A stretch of DNA of 64,000 bases, taken from positions 806,001 to 870,000 of the forward strand of contig NC_068577.1 of the NCBI RefSeq assembly GCF_025698545.1, read 5' to 3'. The notes beneath the pieces are model-generated. The model was not told where the DNA came from, searched no databases, and worked only from the letters and a program-made list of their open reading frames with translations. A program made the translations under genes and the position numbers. Every line of letters begins with the position of its first letter. Within the stretch, counting starts at the first letter, position 1. The stretch is from Gossypium raimondii. Taxonomy: Eukaryota; Streptophyta; Magnoliopsida; Malvales; Malvaceae. This document shows positions 12,201 to 23,302 of this stretch, piece after piece.

Positions 12201-13085
12201 TTTCCTCTCGGCATTGGTTTCAGAAGTCAAGACCTCAGTAGTTTCAATTTCATCGGTCGCAACAGGGTCAATAGTTTTATCAGACACAGGATGGACATCC
12301 AGAACACGTTCTTCTTCATCATGACCAGCCTGATTAAAGCCATTATCCAAGCTCACATCCCCATCAACCGGAACCACCTCTGTCTCCTTAATCTCCGATG
12401 TCTCAATGCCTAAACCATCACCAGTTAAAGGCGTTGCATCAACAGCCAACTCCTCTCCACCGGAAAATTTCGAACCATCATCATCAACCACCTCACCATC
12501 TACTGCTTCTGCAATCACAGGATTAACAACCTTAGCTCCACCATCTAACACCGAATTATCCTCATTCTCAACCATCCCAATTCTACCTTCCTCTTCACTC
12601 TCAATTGATAAAACAGCTTGGTCAGCTTCACCAGTAGAGCCCATTCCCACCTTATTATCCTTCTCTTCTCCATTACCAACACTATCAAAATCAACCTTTC
12701 GCAGCGAACCCTCACCTCTAAACTCCTCTAAACCATTATCACCACCCCCAAACGACTCCTCCTTCAAAATCACATCCGAACCATCAGAACCAACAAAAGG
12801 GGTATCGCTAACATCCCCAACAGTCGGAAATACTTCATCAGGGTCAGCCACAAATGGCCTCTCGGGTACTGTTTCAAACTTGCCATCACCGTTCTCATCA
12901 ATATCACTAGTTCTATTATCATTTTCTTTCAAAGCATAATCGCTTACCGAACTAGTTACAAACTTAGAATCATCATCGGAAGAAGAAGAAGAGGAGGAAG
13001 AAGAAGAAGAGGAAGAAGAAGGAGAACCTGGAGTGGCAGAGAGCGGCTGAGAAGCGATTTCTGGGGCAGAAAACTCGGTTTCCAT
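9261..13085 (-). CDS. TOC159: Translocase of chloroplast TOC159 (copy 1)
   Basis: A single open frame of 1274 residues starts METEFSAPEIASQ. The N-terminal ~560 residues form the acidic A domain, rich in Asp, Glu and Ser with a poly-Ser run at residues 23-36. The GTPase (G) domain follows, with P-loop GKIGVGKS near residues 637-644, switch/G3 DTPGL near 684 and the family segment VVVYVDRLDSQTRDLNDLPLL. The rest is the M (membrane anchor) domain, ending SIRPGVSDNYSMY, a tail I associate with TOC159 rather than TOC132/120. TOC159 is the outer-envelope receptor that recognises transit peptides of photosynthetic preproteins with TOC34 and TOC75. Length is within the family range (about 1090-1500). 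A near-identical paralog lies at 18700-22416; the G and M domains agree almost throughout while the A domains differ by many substitutions and indels. Confidence 0.95.
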   Translation of the reverse strand: METEFSAPEIASQPLSATPGSPSSSSSSSSSSSSSSDDDSKFVTSSVSDYALKENDNRTSDIDENGDGKFETVPERPFVADPDEVFPTVGDVSDTPFVGSDGSDVILKEESFGGGDNGLEEFRGEGSLRKVDFDSVGNGEEKDNKVGMGSTGEADQAVLSIESEEEGRIGMVENEDNSVLDGGAKVVNPVIAEAVDGEVVDDDGSKFSGGEELAVDATPLTGDGLGIETSEIKETEVVPVDGDVSLDNGFNQAGHDEEERVLDVHPVSDKTIDPVATDEIETTEVLTSETNAERKADVAGGGLLAKDGSESELSDLKEEAGVDMLEQASTEKIDGGGIDGIQTMDDSAQPTEMMAAREMEVSDADSESKRSVAMAVEESHLPKSVEQNSFEGEMQEEHHQNEGAEIGGSDTDGEAESMFFENADAAEQFLKELERGAAIGSHSGADTSHDHSQTIDGQIVIDSDEEGDTDEEGEGKELFDSAALAALLKAATGAGSDGGNITITSQDGSRLFSVERPVGLGSSLQNAKPAARSNRPNLFSPSAVTSRRDSDINLTEEDKIKLEKLQLIRVKFLRLVQRLGLSTEDSVAAQVLYRLALVAGRQTSELFSVDSSKRKALELETEGKDDLSFSLNILVLGKIGVGKSATINSIFGEEKTSIHAFEPATSVVKEITGTLDGVKLRIIDTPGLRSSAMEQGANRKVLASIKQYMKKCPPDVVVYVDRLDSQTRDLNDLPLLRSITNSLGSSIWKNAVVALTHAASAPPDGPSGSPLSYEVFVAQRSHVVQQSIAQAVGDLRMMNPSLMNPVCLVENHPSCRKNRDGHKVLPNGQTWRPQLLLLCYSIKVLSEASSLSKPQDPFDHRKLFGFRVRSPPLPYLLSWLLQSRSHPKLSADQGGENGDSDIDVDDLSDSDQEDDEDEYDKLPPFKALRKAQLAKLDKEQRKAYFEEYDYRVKLLQKKQWGEELRRMRELKKGKPAVDEYGNTGEDVDPETGGPASVPVPLPDMVLPPSFDGDNPAFRYRFLEPTSQFLARPVLDTHGWDHDCGYDGVNVEHSLAIASQFPAAVSVQLTKDKKEFNIHLDSSVSAKHGENGSTMAGFDVQNVGKQLAYVFRGETKFKNLKKNKTAAGFSVTFLGENVATGLKLEDHIVVGKRLVLVGSTGTVRSKGDSAYGANLEMRLRGADFPIDQDQSTLGLSLVKWRGDLALGANFQSQLSVGRNSKVAVRAGLNNKMSGQITVRTSSSDQLQIALTSMLPIVMAIYKSIRPGVSDNYSMY

Positions 13086-13097
13086 GAGAGAAGAGAA

Positions 13098-13106
13098 TTA
13101 GGGTTT
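13098..13106 (-). promoter_or_regulatory. Telo-box (AAACCCTAA) in 5' leader of TOC159 copy 1
   Basis: Minus strand reads AAACCCTAA about 12-20 bp before the ATG at 13085. Telo-boxes are common in leaders of plant genes for translation and growth. The same motif sits at a similar place before copy 2. Confidence 0.5.
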
Positions 13107-13644
13107 TAGGATATGGTAATGAAAATTGGGTGGTAAAGAAAAATCGGATTGCGTAACTGGAATTTTGTGATGGAGATACTAAGCTTTAAGGAAGAGGAAA
13201 AAGATAAGGTAGAATGGAAGCTAAGGGTTTTGCGAGTTCGTAATTATCAATCTCATCTGTTGAGATTAAAAAAAAAAAAAGCAATTATATTATAATTTTA
13301 TTACATTATAATTAAATTATATTCATTTATTAATTTAAAATAATCTTAAGATTTGTAATGCATGAAAAATATTTTTTAAATAAAAATATAAATATCAATA
13401 CTTCATTTTTTAATCTTTATTTATGATATTATAGTGATAGTAAAATTGATATTTTATATATGATGTTAATTTAAAAACTAAATATTTAAGTATATATTTA
13501 ATTTAAAATATTTAACATAAATTCATATAAATTAATATTAATATATACCAAATTTATATATATTAATGTTAAAAAGTATCGTTATTTGTTATTTCATAAA
13601 TTTTGTTAACTATCGTAAAATTTTAAATAATTAAGTTAATAGTT

Positions 13645-13765
13645 AATTGAGTCTTAATTCAATTGGTATAGGTGTTGTTGTTAGTGCAAAAAAATGTAGG
13701 TTCGAGTACGTTGAACTGCATTATTTTCCTATTTAAGGGTTTAAGAGAACTATTGGTAGTTTTAA
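13645..13765 (+). repeat. SINE-like repeat with B box
   Basis: Wording 'attggtataggtgttgttg' (A-box-like) is followed by GGTTCGAGTAC at about 13699-13709 (good B-box match) and 'cctatttaagggttt'. The same order of words recurs, more decayed, at 43695-43800 and 22715-22830. Target duplication not resolved. Confidence 0.45.
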
Positions 13766-14230
13766 AGTAAGTATGATAAAATCTATAAAAAATCTAATTA
13801 AATTAATTAATATATAAATTAATATAGAAGAAGAAAAGAATATACATATTGTGTTTTATATAGTTTATATTATTTTCTTTAAAAATAGTATTATCATATA
13901 TTAAGCGTAAATACTATATGTCAATAATGACAGAGAAATTATCGTAATGCAATAAGAAACAAAAATAAGAACACAAAGATTTACTAATTTACTAATTAGA
14001 CCAACAATAATAAGAAATTTTCTATTAGAAAGAATAATAAAATAAAATAAAATATTAAACAATCAATTTTAAAAATTAATTCACTAATTTTCATCTTAAG
14101 CTTGATATTTTGCTTTTCACTTGTATCATCCACTTGTTTGTTGTATCTATAATTTCATATATTTTTTAATGTTTTAACATTTCGATATTTTCACAAAATT
14201 TTCTTGATATTTTGTATTGCCGATTATATA

Positions 14231-14658
14231 TGTTGGGGTTCGATTTGTATGAGCAACGAATAAGTAAAATAAAGCAGATCAAACATACAAGTATTTTACG
14301 TAAAAAAACTACTCCGAAGAGGATAAAAATCACGGCAAAGGAGGTTTCAGCTTTTCATTAAATATGTAAACAAACAAGAGTACAATATGGAGAAAATAAA
14401 CCTAAATTTACTAAACGTACATTACTCAAAACTCTGAATATAAGGTAATAACTCTCATAGAGCAAACCCGAAAATAAAACCCTAATTCTCGTAGAGTTAT
14501 CTCAGAAGAAGTACAAAATTATATTTATAGTTACCGCGAAAACTCTCACCACATCACCATGTCTCAATGTACCTATTCGCGCCATCCGTTGTCACAACGT
14601 CAGGGAGCTTCTCATCATTACCTCACTGTCTGCTCGACCGAAAATACGACACCCCACA
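14231..14658 (-). mobile_element. Probable solo LTR, about 428 bp
   Basis: On the minus strand the segment starts TGTGGGGTGTCG and ends CGAACCCCAACA, giving TG...CA ends with short inverted terminal agreement. A TATA-like ATAAATATAA lies near 14520-14535 on the same strand. The flanks (atata on the left, tattg on the right) do not form a clean 5-bp duplication, so the exact ends are uncertain. Confidence 0.5.
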
Positions 14659-15567
14659 TATTGGAAGAAAACTTAAAAAAAAGTTATTAAAAAAGATGGT
14701 GAAAAAAATATATGAATTAAAAATTTTCAAAAATTATAAAAGTTTAATGATACTATAATATTAAATTTATTTTATTGAAAAATTAGTTTCAAATTGAAAA
14801 AAAAAAACCTTTCATTTTGTTTTAGGAAAACATTTTCTTGGAAAATTAGAAAACAAACTAAGAAAAATGATTTTGTTGAAAATTCTAAAACAATTTTGAA
14901 AAAATTGTGAAAATTTTAAAAAATTATTTTATTCTTTTCACTAAAAATGTTTTTACAAAATTGGAAACAAGTGTTTTAAACTTTAAAATTAATGGATGAA
15001 TTGACCTTAGATTAAATCCATTTAAAGGAGAAATTTTATTATTTTAAACCATTTTTAAATAAAATCTCTTATCTAAATTTTTATTTTATTTTTATTTTTC
15101 TATTATAAAAGATGGACACTAAACATATTTTTATTTTTAATCCAAATAATTAACGCTGTTCACTTTTCTATTAAAATATTACATGATTATATATAACTTA
15201 AATGCCCCAAAGGTCTCAGAGGCTGACACGTGACTTCTTATTTCTTTTGGATTTGCCTTTATTAGCATTTTATGTCATGCTAAAACTTGATATTTAATCT
15301 ATATACTTTAATTTATAACATAATTTAATTTGGTTCATTTACTTTTACAATGTCATTAGTTAGTTTAAATAATTAATATTGTTAAATATTTCAATCAAAT
15401 GCTGTCAATTTTTTTTTTAAATTACTATTCTAGCAAAAATATTTTATCATCACAAGCTTAAACAAGTATTTTTAAGAAAAAAATCCGCACCAATAAAATT
15501 GGATTTAATGTAACAGTTATCCTAGATGACATCAAAGTGGTGCTCCCTGTGGCACTGGATTTTCAAC

Positions 15568-15795
15568 CAGAGGCGAACCCAAGGGGGGTTGGCAGGGGCC
15601 CGACCCCCTTAAAATAGAAAATTATTGTTTTGGCCCGTTAAAAAATTTTAAATTAGTGAAGATAAAATTACACTTTGCCCCCCTAAAATTATGAAAATTT
15701 AATTTAATCTTTTAAAAATTATAAAGATATAGACAATTAAAAATTAAAATTTCATTTCGGCCCTCCTAAAGAGAATTTCTAGCTTCGTCCTTGTG
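15568..15795. mobile_element. MITE-like element with imperfect terminal inverted repeats
   Basis: The left end reads CAGAGGCGAACCCAAG and the right end, reverse-complemented, reads CACAAGGACGAAGCTAG, an imperfect inverted pair. The interior 'ggcaggggcccgacccc' and repeated 'ggccc' blocks spaced by AT-rich DNA look like a high-copy short DNA transposon that I recall from cotton-type genomes. It has no coding capacity. Confidence 0.5.
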
Positions 15796-18699
15796 TCTAA
15801 TCGTGGATATAACAAAACTATAATTAAATATATATATTTTAAAAAACTAGCAATTTTAAGCAAGACCTTTTAAGATTGGGTTAATATAATTTTTAGTCCC
15901 TGAATATAGTAATTAAATCCACTTGAAATCGCACTTTTTTTGTTCACTTTAGTACTTGAACTTAACAACTAGGTTTATTTTAGTCATTTAACTTAGATTC
16001 AATCACAATTTGATGATATGGTACAATTTCAAAATATCACTCATCAAGTTTTTACATTTACTAAATTTAATCAAAATAAATCTAATTACCAAATTTAGAT
16101 ACGGAAGTAAAAATACAAAATAAATTTAATTCGTATTTTGTTGGTTTGCCTTTGAAGGATAACATTAAGGATTAGGCTTCTGTATAACTTTGTTTGGTTT
16201 GGTATTTTATTTTATCTTTATTTTATTTGGGCTTATTTTGACCTTATATGTGTTTTGTTGTTTGGTTAGGCATATTTGACTTCTATTGGATATATGTATA
16301 TGTTTTTATTAATGTTTTAAAATCAGATTGATAGGCAAATTAGTTACGCTAGAAGTTTATTAATCCGATTAGTTTAATAAAAGAAATATTAAAAGAATTG
16401 GTTCAATATCGGTCGATCCTTTTTTAGTCAATTAGTTTAACCAGTTCGTGAATTTTATCGCATCAGTTCAAAGTCTTTCTCCAAATCAGTTCTTCGACCG
16501 ATTGTCATTCCAATCAATTCAACCGTCTAATTCGATTTGATTCAAACAATCTTAAACCCATTTAAGTTCATCCATATTAAAAATTTAAAATATTATTTAT
16601 ATATTTAATAATTTTATATATTTTTAATTAAAAATTTAAACATAAATAATTTTCACATATATATATTTATATATTTATATATTCAATTTTCATACTATAA
16701 ATATAAAAGAAAAGAAAATTAACATATTATAAACTAAAAAAATGAGCCAAACCTTTGAATATTGAAGCTTAAGTGTGACATTTTTAAAAATGAGTTTAAT
16801 ACTTTTATATAAATTTAGCTTAAATTTAACTCTTTTCTTATTCAAATCTTCTCAAAAATAGATTTATAATGAATTTAAATGTTATACACAATTACTATAA
16901 AATAAATAAAAGAGAAAACTTGGTAAAAGTATCATGTACTATTAAAAATTTAGGTGAATTAGTCCTTGTAAGTTAGATTCAAGAGCAAATTGATCCTTTT
17001 GTAGAAAATTTTATCCATTTTACTATTAAAATTGGTCACTATAAGTCAAGATGATGTACATGTGATATGCCACGTATAATTGTCGGTTATTTACAGTAAA
17101 AATAGATTAATTTACTCTTTTTCTAAATAAAAAAAAACAGATAAAATACAATCTTTCCAATACAAAAATGGAAATGATATTTTTACCGAAAATACTATAA
17201 TAAAACCTCGTTGTAGGGACGACATGATTTTCCCTTCAAGTTGCTACCATCATCTAACATAAAACAAACACAAGAGTTTAAAGAGTGATATTTGGGATTG
17301 GTCGGCCACATTGCTTTAATCAGTAATGATATAAGATTTAACAAAACTTTGTCTTACCAAAATAAACTATAAAACTATATCTAAATAATATTAATTAAAT
17401 ATAAATTATTATTATTAGTGTAATTATTATGAATTTTGTGTTTGACATATTACATTCTCATGAAAAAAATATTTAACTCAGTTTTATTTTGTGAAAATAC
17501 TTATTAATTGAATGTTGGCTTCATAAAATTTTTAATAAATATTAAATTTATTTTTGATATTTCAAATAACAATTCTATTTATTAAGTTATTATAGAGTGA
17601 ATGAAGAAAATTAAATTCTCAAAGGTTAAGGGATAGGATAGTATAATTTTGACTCGAGAAGATTTAATCGGTGATACTTCCTCCATTTGTTTATTGGTTT
17701 TGATAATATAAATTTTAACTTTTATTTATTATCAGAAAATTCATTTAACTTAACCAAATGTGACAAGTCTTATAACTAATAAAAATATTTAAAATTGTAA
17801 AACTAATAAAAAATAAACAAGTGGTTTTAATTAGTATATAAAAATTAATACTTCAATAAATAAAGTAGTTCAATACAGTATTTAATCTTTTTATCAAATA
17901 AAATTATTTAATAAAAATTAACAAATATTTATATTTGTGATAAGTATCTAATAAATTCATTTAATAAAAAAATTTAATAGCTTATAAATCCGATGAAAAT
18001 ATTTAAAATGATAAAATTAGTAATATAATAAAGAATGAAAAGTACTCTAATTAATTTATATATCTAAAACTCATTTTCTTTGCCTAACCCTCCCCAGCCC
18101 TCAAAGCATACAAAACAGAGCAAAACAACCAAATACCCTATTACCAATCAAAACATCATACATTTGCAGCCCTCGAAGACTAGATATATATTTTTAAGGT
18201 CCCTCTGAGATTATATATTAATATTATACATTAGTCTCTATGACCTTTTTCATTTCACCACACAATCTAAATTTCTAACTCTGCCCCTACAATCTAGCTC
18301 CGCCAGACTCCAACTCTTATACTGTTCAAGAGGAACTTATACTATTTAAAAACAAAAATATCATACATGAACTATAAGTTCTTTTTAAAACAAAACCAAC
18401 CAGTTATCATCAATCCTGCGTACCATTCTAGTAGAGGATATGTAAAAATAACAGATCCTCAAAAAGTAACATTATATCAAAAGGCTGCAAAGATCTGTAC
18501 ATGTAAATTCCTCTGCTAACAGGCAAAATGTTCATATTTATAAAAAGCTTACCATTAACCAAAACCGCTAAACAAACAAGCAAAAAGTTACCATGCTTAG
18601 TAACATTTATTAGGAAATAAAAATGGATACCTCATCAAAGCAGTACTTCACGCACAAAAATAGCCTACAACATATTAATCAAGGAATGTAGCTAATAAA

Positions 18700-21600
18700 C
18701 TAATACATTGAGTAGTTGTCACTAACCCTGGGCTTGATGCTTTTGTAAATTGCCATGACAACAGGAAGGAGACCAGTGAGTGCAATCTGGAGTTGATCCG
18801 AGCTGCTTGTTCGAACAGTTATCTGTCCACTCATCTTGTTGTTCAGTCCTGCACGAACTGCTACTTTTGAACTCCTTCCAACAGATAACTGAGTCTGAAA
18901 ATTGGCTCCCAGTGCCAAGTCCCCTCTCCATTTGACTAGAGACAAACCCAAAGTGGATTGATCCTGGTCGATTGGAAAATCTGCACCTCGGAGCCGCATT
19001 TCTAGATTGGCTCCATATGCTGAATCACCTTTAGATCTAACAGTCCCAGTGCTACCAACTAAAACCAGTCGCTTTCCAACAACAATATGATCCTCAAGTT
19101 TGAGTCCAGTTGCAACATTCTCACCTAGAAATGTAACAGAGAAGCCAGCAGCTGTTTTGTTCTTTTTGAGATTTTTGAATTTGGTCTCCCCTCTGAAAAT
19201 GTAAGCTAACTGCTTTCCAACATTTTGGATGTCAAAACCAGCCATGGTTGATCCATTTTCACCATGCTTGGTAGAAACTGAAGAGTCCAAATGGATGTTA
19301 AACTCTTTCTTATCCTTGGTGAGTTGAACGGAAACTGTAGCAGGAAACTGGTTGGCGATTGCTAGACTATGTTCAACATTAACACCATCATAGCCACAAT
19401 CATGGTCCCAACCGTGAGTGTCCAATACTGGCCTCGCCAAGAACTGAGAAGTTGGTTCCAAAAATCGGTACCTGTATGCTGGATTATCAGCATCAAAGGA
19501 AGGTGGCAAGACCATATCAGGTAATGGAACTGGTACAGCGGCTGGACCACCAGTTTCCTGATCAACATCTTCCCCTGTGTTACCATATTCATCAACGGCT
19601 GGCTTTCTTTTCTTCAGCTCTCTCATTCTTCTCAACTCCTCCCTCCACTGCTTTTTCTGGAGGAGCTTCACCCGATAATCATACTCCTCAAAATATGCCT
19701 TCCTTTGCTCCTTGTCAAGTTTAGCAAGTTGTGCTTTCCTTAGAGCTTTGAATGGTGGGAGCTTATCATACTCATCCTCGTCTTCTTCTTGCTCTGAATC
19801 AGATAAATCATCCACATCAATATCTGAGTCACCATTCTCACCACCCTGATCAGAAGAGAGTTTAGGATGGCTACGAGACTGCAACAGCCATGATAACAAA
19901 TATGGAAGAGGAGGGGATCGGACACGAAAACCAAAGAGCTTCCGATGGTCAAATGGATCTTGAGGTTTGGAGAGAGAACTTGCTTCAGATAAGACTTTGA
20001 TAGAGTAGCATAATAACAGTAGCTGAGGCCTCCAAGTTTGACCGTTAGGAAGCACCTTCTGACCATCTCTATTCTTTCGGCATGAAGGATGATTTTCAAC
20101 AAGACAAACAGGATTCCTCAAACTTGGATCCATCACACGTAGATCACCAACAGCCTGACCAATAGACTGCTGAGCAACATGAGAACGTTGGGCAACAAAC
20201 ACCTCATAACTCAAAGGTGAGCCAGATGGTCCATCAGGGGGTGCAGAAGCAGCATGAGTCAAAGCAACTATGGCATTTTTCCAGATAGAGGAGCCAAGAG
20301 AATTAGTGATTGATCTTAACAATGGCAGATCATTAAGATCCCGGGTCTGGCTGTCCAACCGATCAACATAGACTACAACATCAGGGGGACACTTCTTTAT
20401 GTATTGCTTTATAGAAGCTAGGACCTTGTGATTGGCACCTTGCTCCATGGCAGAAGATTTCAAACCTGGGGTATCAATGATCCTCAGTTTAACACCATCT
20501 ACCATTCCAGTAATCTCTTTCACTACTGTAGTGGCAGGTTCAAATGCATGAATTGAGGTCTTCGACTCACCAAAGATTGAATTTATTGTGGCACTCTTGC
20601 CCACCCCAATCTTCCCAAGCACAAGCATGTTTATGGAGAAGCTTAAATCATCTTTACCCTCTGTTTCAAGTTCCAGAGCTTTCCTCTTTGCAGAATCAAC
20701 ACTAAACAGTTCACTGGTTTGTCTCCTTGCAACATGTGCCAGTCTATAAAGAACCTGTGCTGCTAAAGAATCTTCAGTAGAAAGCCCGAGCCTTTGAAGA
20801 ATCCTCAAAAATTTGACTCTTATAAGCTGTAATTTTTCCAATTTTATTTTATCTTCTTCAGTCAAGTTGTTGTCAGAGTCTCCCCTACTTGTTACAGCAG
20901 GACTAAATATGTTAGGCCTGTTTGATCGAGGTGCGGATGTTGCATTTTGCAGTGAGGATCCTAAGCCCGCAGGACGTTCAACAGTGAAAAGCCTAGATCC
21001 ATCTTGAGAGGTTATAGTAATGTTGCCGCCATCAGAGCCAGCATCAGTTGCTGCTTTCAAGAGGGCTGCCAAAGCAGCAGAATCAAATAACTCCTTCCCC
21101 TCTCCTTCTTCATCTGTATCCCCTTCTTCATCTGAATCAACAGCATTTGTCTGTATATGATTATGAGAAGTATCAGCACCCGAGTGAGAACCAATGGCAG
21201 ATCCTCGTTTTAGCTCCTCCAAGAATTGCTTAGCAGCTTCAGCATTCTTAAAGAACATACTTTCAGCCTCTCCATCAGTCTCTGAGCCTTCATTCTGATG
21301 CTGCTTCTCTTCCATTTCACCTTCAAAACTAACTTTTCCAGCCACTGTAGTTTGCTCCACAGACTCAGGCAAATGAGATTCTTCTCCTGGCAGGGTTACT
21401 GACCTTTTGCTTTGAGAATCACTATCTAAATTCTCTGTTTCATGAGCTGCCATTATTTCTGTAGGTTGAGCAGAACTATCCTTTGCCTGAATTCCATCTC
21501 CACCCCCTCCATCTACTTTCTCAGAAAATGCTTGTTCCAAAATATCTATGACCTCCTCATCTTTGAGATCATTTAGCTCAGTCCCAGAATTGTCTTTACC

Positions 21601-22416
21601 AAGCATAACCCCACTGGCAATATCAGCTTTATTCTCAGCATCAACAGCCAACTCCTCTCCGCCGGAAAACTTCGAACCATCAGCATGATTCAAGCCGTTA
21701 TCCATGCTCGCATTATCATCAACTGGAACCACCTCTGTCTCCTTCATCACCGATGTCTCAATGCCTAAAGCAGCTCCAGTCAAGGGTTTCGCATAGACAG
21801 CCAACTCCTCTTCGCCAGAAAATTTCGAACCATCGACTTCAACTACCTGATGATCTACTGTTTCTACAATCATAGGATTGACACCCTTAGCTCCACCATC
21901 TAACACCAAATCATTCTCAAAAATCCCAATTCTACCTTCCTCTCCACTTTCCATTGATAAAACAGATTGGTCGACTTCACCAATGGAACCCATTTCCACC
22001 TTATCGTCCTTTTCCCCATTACCAACACTATCAACATCAACCTTCCCCATCGAACCCTCACCTCTAAATTCCTCTAAACCATTATCACCACCCCCAAACG
22101 AGTCCTCATTCAAAATCACATTCGAACCATCAGAACCAACAAAAGGGGCATCACTAACATCCCTCGCGGTCGGAATTACTTCATCAGGGTCAGCCATAAA
22201 TGGCCTCTCGGGTACTGTTTCAAACTTCCCCTCACCATTCTCGTTACTATCATTAGTTTTACCATTCCCATTATCTTCCAAAGTACGTTCACTTACTGAA
22301 CTAGTTACAAACTCAGAATCATCATTCGAAGTTAAAGAAGAAGAAGAGGAAGAAGAACCTGGAGAGGTAGAGAGCGACTGAGAAGTGATTTCCGGGGCAG
22401 AAAGCAAGGCGTCCAT
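18700..22416 (-). CDS. TOC159: Translocase of chloroplast TOC159 (copy 2)
   Basis: I choose the ATG at 22416 (MDALLSAPEITSQ), which aligns with the start of copy 1, giving 1238 residues. An in-frame ATG at 22488 would add 24 residues, but that stretch lies in DNA homologous to the 5' leader of copy 1. The acidic A domain is followed by P-loop GKIGVGKS near residues 600-607, DTPGLKSS, and the M domain ending SIKPRVSDNYSMY. All GTPase landmarks match copy 1, and no break is seen. Relative to copy 1 the A domain lacks several blocks (for example around the VHPVSDKTIDPVAT stretch) and carries an extra repeat of the GSKFSGGEELAVDA phrase. Both copies look functional as receptors for plastid protein import. 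Confidence 0.95.
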   Translation of the reverse strand: MDALLSAPEITSQSLSTSPGSSSSSSSLTSNDDSEFVTSSVSERTLEDNGNGKTNDSNENGEGKFETVPERPFMADPDEVIPTARDVSDAPFVGSDGSNVILNEDSFGGGDNGLEEFRGEGSMGKVDVDSVGNGEKDDKVEMGSIGEVDQSVLSMESGEEGRIGIFENDLVLDGGAKGVNPMIVETVDHQVVEVDGSKFSGEEELAVYAKPLTGAALGIETSVMKETEVVPVDDNASMDNGLNHADGSKFSGGEELAVDAENKADIASGVMLGKDNSGTELNDLKDEEVIDILEQAFSEKVDGGGGDGIQAKDSSAQPTEIMAAHETENLDSDSQSKRSVTLPGEESHLPESVEQTTVAGKVSFEGEMEEKQHQNEGSETDGEAESMFFKNAEAAKQFLEELKRGSAIGSHSGADTSHNHIQTNAVDSDEEGDTDEEGEGKELFDSAALAALLKAATDAGSDGGNITITSQDGSRLFTVERPAGLGSSLQNATSAPRSNRPNIFSPAVTSRGDSDNNLTEEDKIKLEKLQLIRVKFLRILQRLGLSTEDSLAAQVLYRLAHVARRQTSELFSVDSAKRKALELETEGKDDLSFSINMLVLGKIGVGKSATINSIFGESKTSIHAFEPATTVVKEITGMVDGVKLRIIDTPGLKSSAMEQGANHKVLASIKQYIKKCPPDVVVYVDRLDSQTRDLNDLPLLRSITNSLGSSIWKNAIVALTHAASAPPDGPSGSPLSYEVFVAQRSHVAQQSIGQAVGDLRVMDPSLRNPVCLVENHPSCRKNRDGQKVLPNGQTWRPQLLLLCYSIKVLSEASSLSKPQDPFDHRKLFGFRVRSPPLPYLLSWLLQSRSHPKLSSDQGGENGDSDIDVDDLSDSEQEEDEDEYDKLPPFKALRKAQLAKLDKEQRKAYFEEYDYRVKLLQKKQWREELRRMRELKKRKPAVDEYGNTGEDVDQETGGPAAVPVPLPDMVLPPSFDADNPAYRYRFLEPTSQFLARPVLDTHGWDHDCGYDGVNVEHSLAIANQFPATVSVQLTKDKKEFNIHLDSSVSTKHGENGSTMAGFDIQNVGKQLAYIFRGETKFKNLKKNKTAAGFSVTFLGENVATGLKLEDHIVVGKRLVLVGSTGTVRSKGDSAYGANLEMRLRGADFPIDQDQSTLGLSLVKWRGDLALGANFQTQLSVGRSSKVAVRAGLNNKMSGQITVRTSSSDQLQIALTGLLPVVMAIYKSIKPRVSDNYSMY

Positions 22417-22448
22417 GGTTGAAAGAGAGGAAAGGGAGATAGAGAGAA

Positions 22449-22457
22449 TTAGGGTTT
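22449..22457 (-). promoter_or_regulatory. Telo-box (AAACCCTAA) in 5' leader of TOC159 copy 2
   Basis: Same motif as upstream of copy 1, about 33-41 bp before the chosen ATG. Its position in the leader supports the ATG at 22416 over the one at 22488. Confidence 0.5.
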
Positions 22458-23302
22458 TAGGATATGGAATGAATTTTGAGTGGCACACAAAGTTTGGATT
22501 GGATTACTGGAATTTGTAAGAGAGATACCAAGCGTTTAAGTAAGATGGAAAGATAAGGTTCATGGAAGCAAAGGGTTTGTTTGTGAGTTCGTTACTTGCC
22601 ATGTCATTCGTTAAAGATGTAATTAAAAACTATACATAGAGGTATCCAACTGGAAAATTACCTATATTCATCTATCTAATCATTGAATTTATCGAGAATG
22701 TAATTTTTATAAGAAAATTGAAATCAAGTCATATCTCAATTGACATAAATATTATTGTTAATATATAAAAACATGAATTGAATACGTTGAAATGGAATTA
22801 TAGAAAGACTATAGATAATTTTTACTCGTAGATAGATGTTGAAGTATAACAAAGAACTGATGAAATTGTTATGTTGTATATATAGTTTTGACATATTTTC
22901 ATTTATTTACAAATTATTTTTATCTTCTTTGAACTTGTATAATATAAGAATCTCATGAAAAGTAAAAGCGAATAATATAGATTTAATGTATGTATTTTTA
23001 TTTATATTTAAAATTTTAATACATTTAGTAATTTTTATTTATGTAACAAACATTTAATAAGTTTCAAGCCCTTCAAAAACCATCCCACCTCGACCCAAAA
23101 TTTACACAAGGAAAAGTATAACAATAGTACCATTTACAAAATGCCACATTTACAAAATAGTATGTTTGTCAAACATTCAATAAGCTTAGGCTTTGGAGTC
23201 AATTAACATAGCATGTTCAAAACTAATTTAAACCTTATCTCGGTAATAAATGAACGATTACAAACTCTCATGCAACTTGATTTTTACATGTGTCAAATCT
23301 TC
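22458..23302. other. Promoter flank of TOC159 copy 2 and AT-rich DNA
   Basis: 22458-22600 resembles the upstream flank of copy 1. 22715-22830 carries a decayed copy of the SINE-like repeat ('tctcaattgacataaatattattgtt', 'gaattgaatacgttgaa'). Nothing else is recognisable. Confidence 0.5.

Larger units (their letters stand above)
13107..18699. other. Intergenic DNA between the two TOC159 genes
   Basis: About 13107-13260 is the promoter-proximal flank of copy 1 and resembles 22458-22600 upstream of copy 2, so the duplication included the leader and part of the promoter. The remainder is AT-rich and holds the SINE-like, solo-LTR and MITE-like elements listed separately. 18480-18699 is the 3' flank of copy 2. 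16920-17210 resembles a decayed dispersed repeat ('gtgaattagtccttgtaag'), with no clear ends. Confidence 0.6.

Noticed and set aside
12406-12939. 177-residue plus-strand open frame inside TOC159 copy 1, with others at 21878-22381, 10037-10285 and 19452-19724
   Set aside because: They are antisense shadows of the acidic or M domain. Ser/Pro-rich composition follows from reading Glu/Asp codons backwards, and the frames occur in both copies only because the sense genes are conserved.
22417-22488. Upstream ATG of TOC159 copy 2 (MCHSKFIPYP...)
   Set aside because: The 24 extra residues come from DNA homologous to the 5' leader of copy 1, including the telo-box; the ATG at 22416 aligns with copy 1's start.
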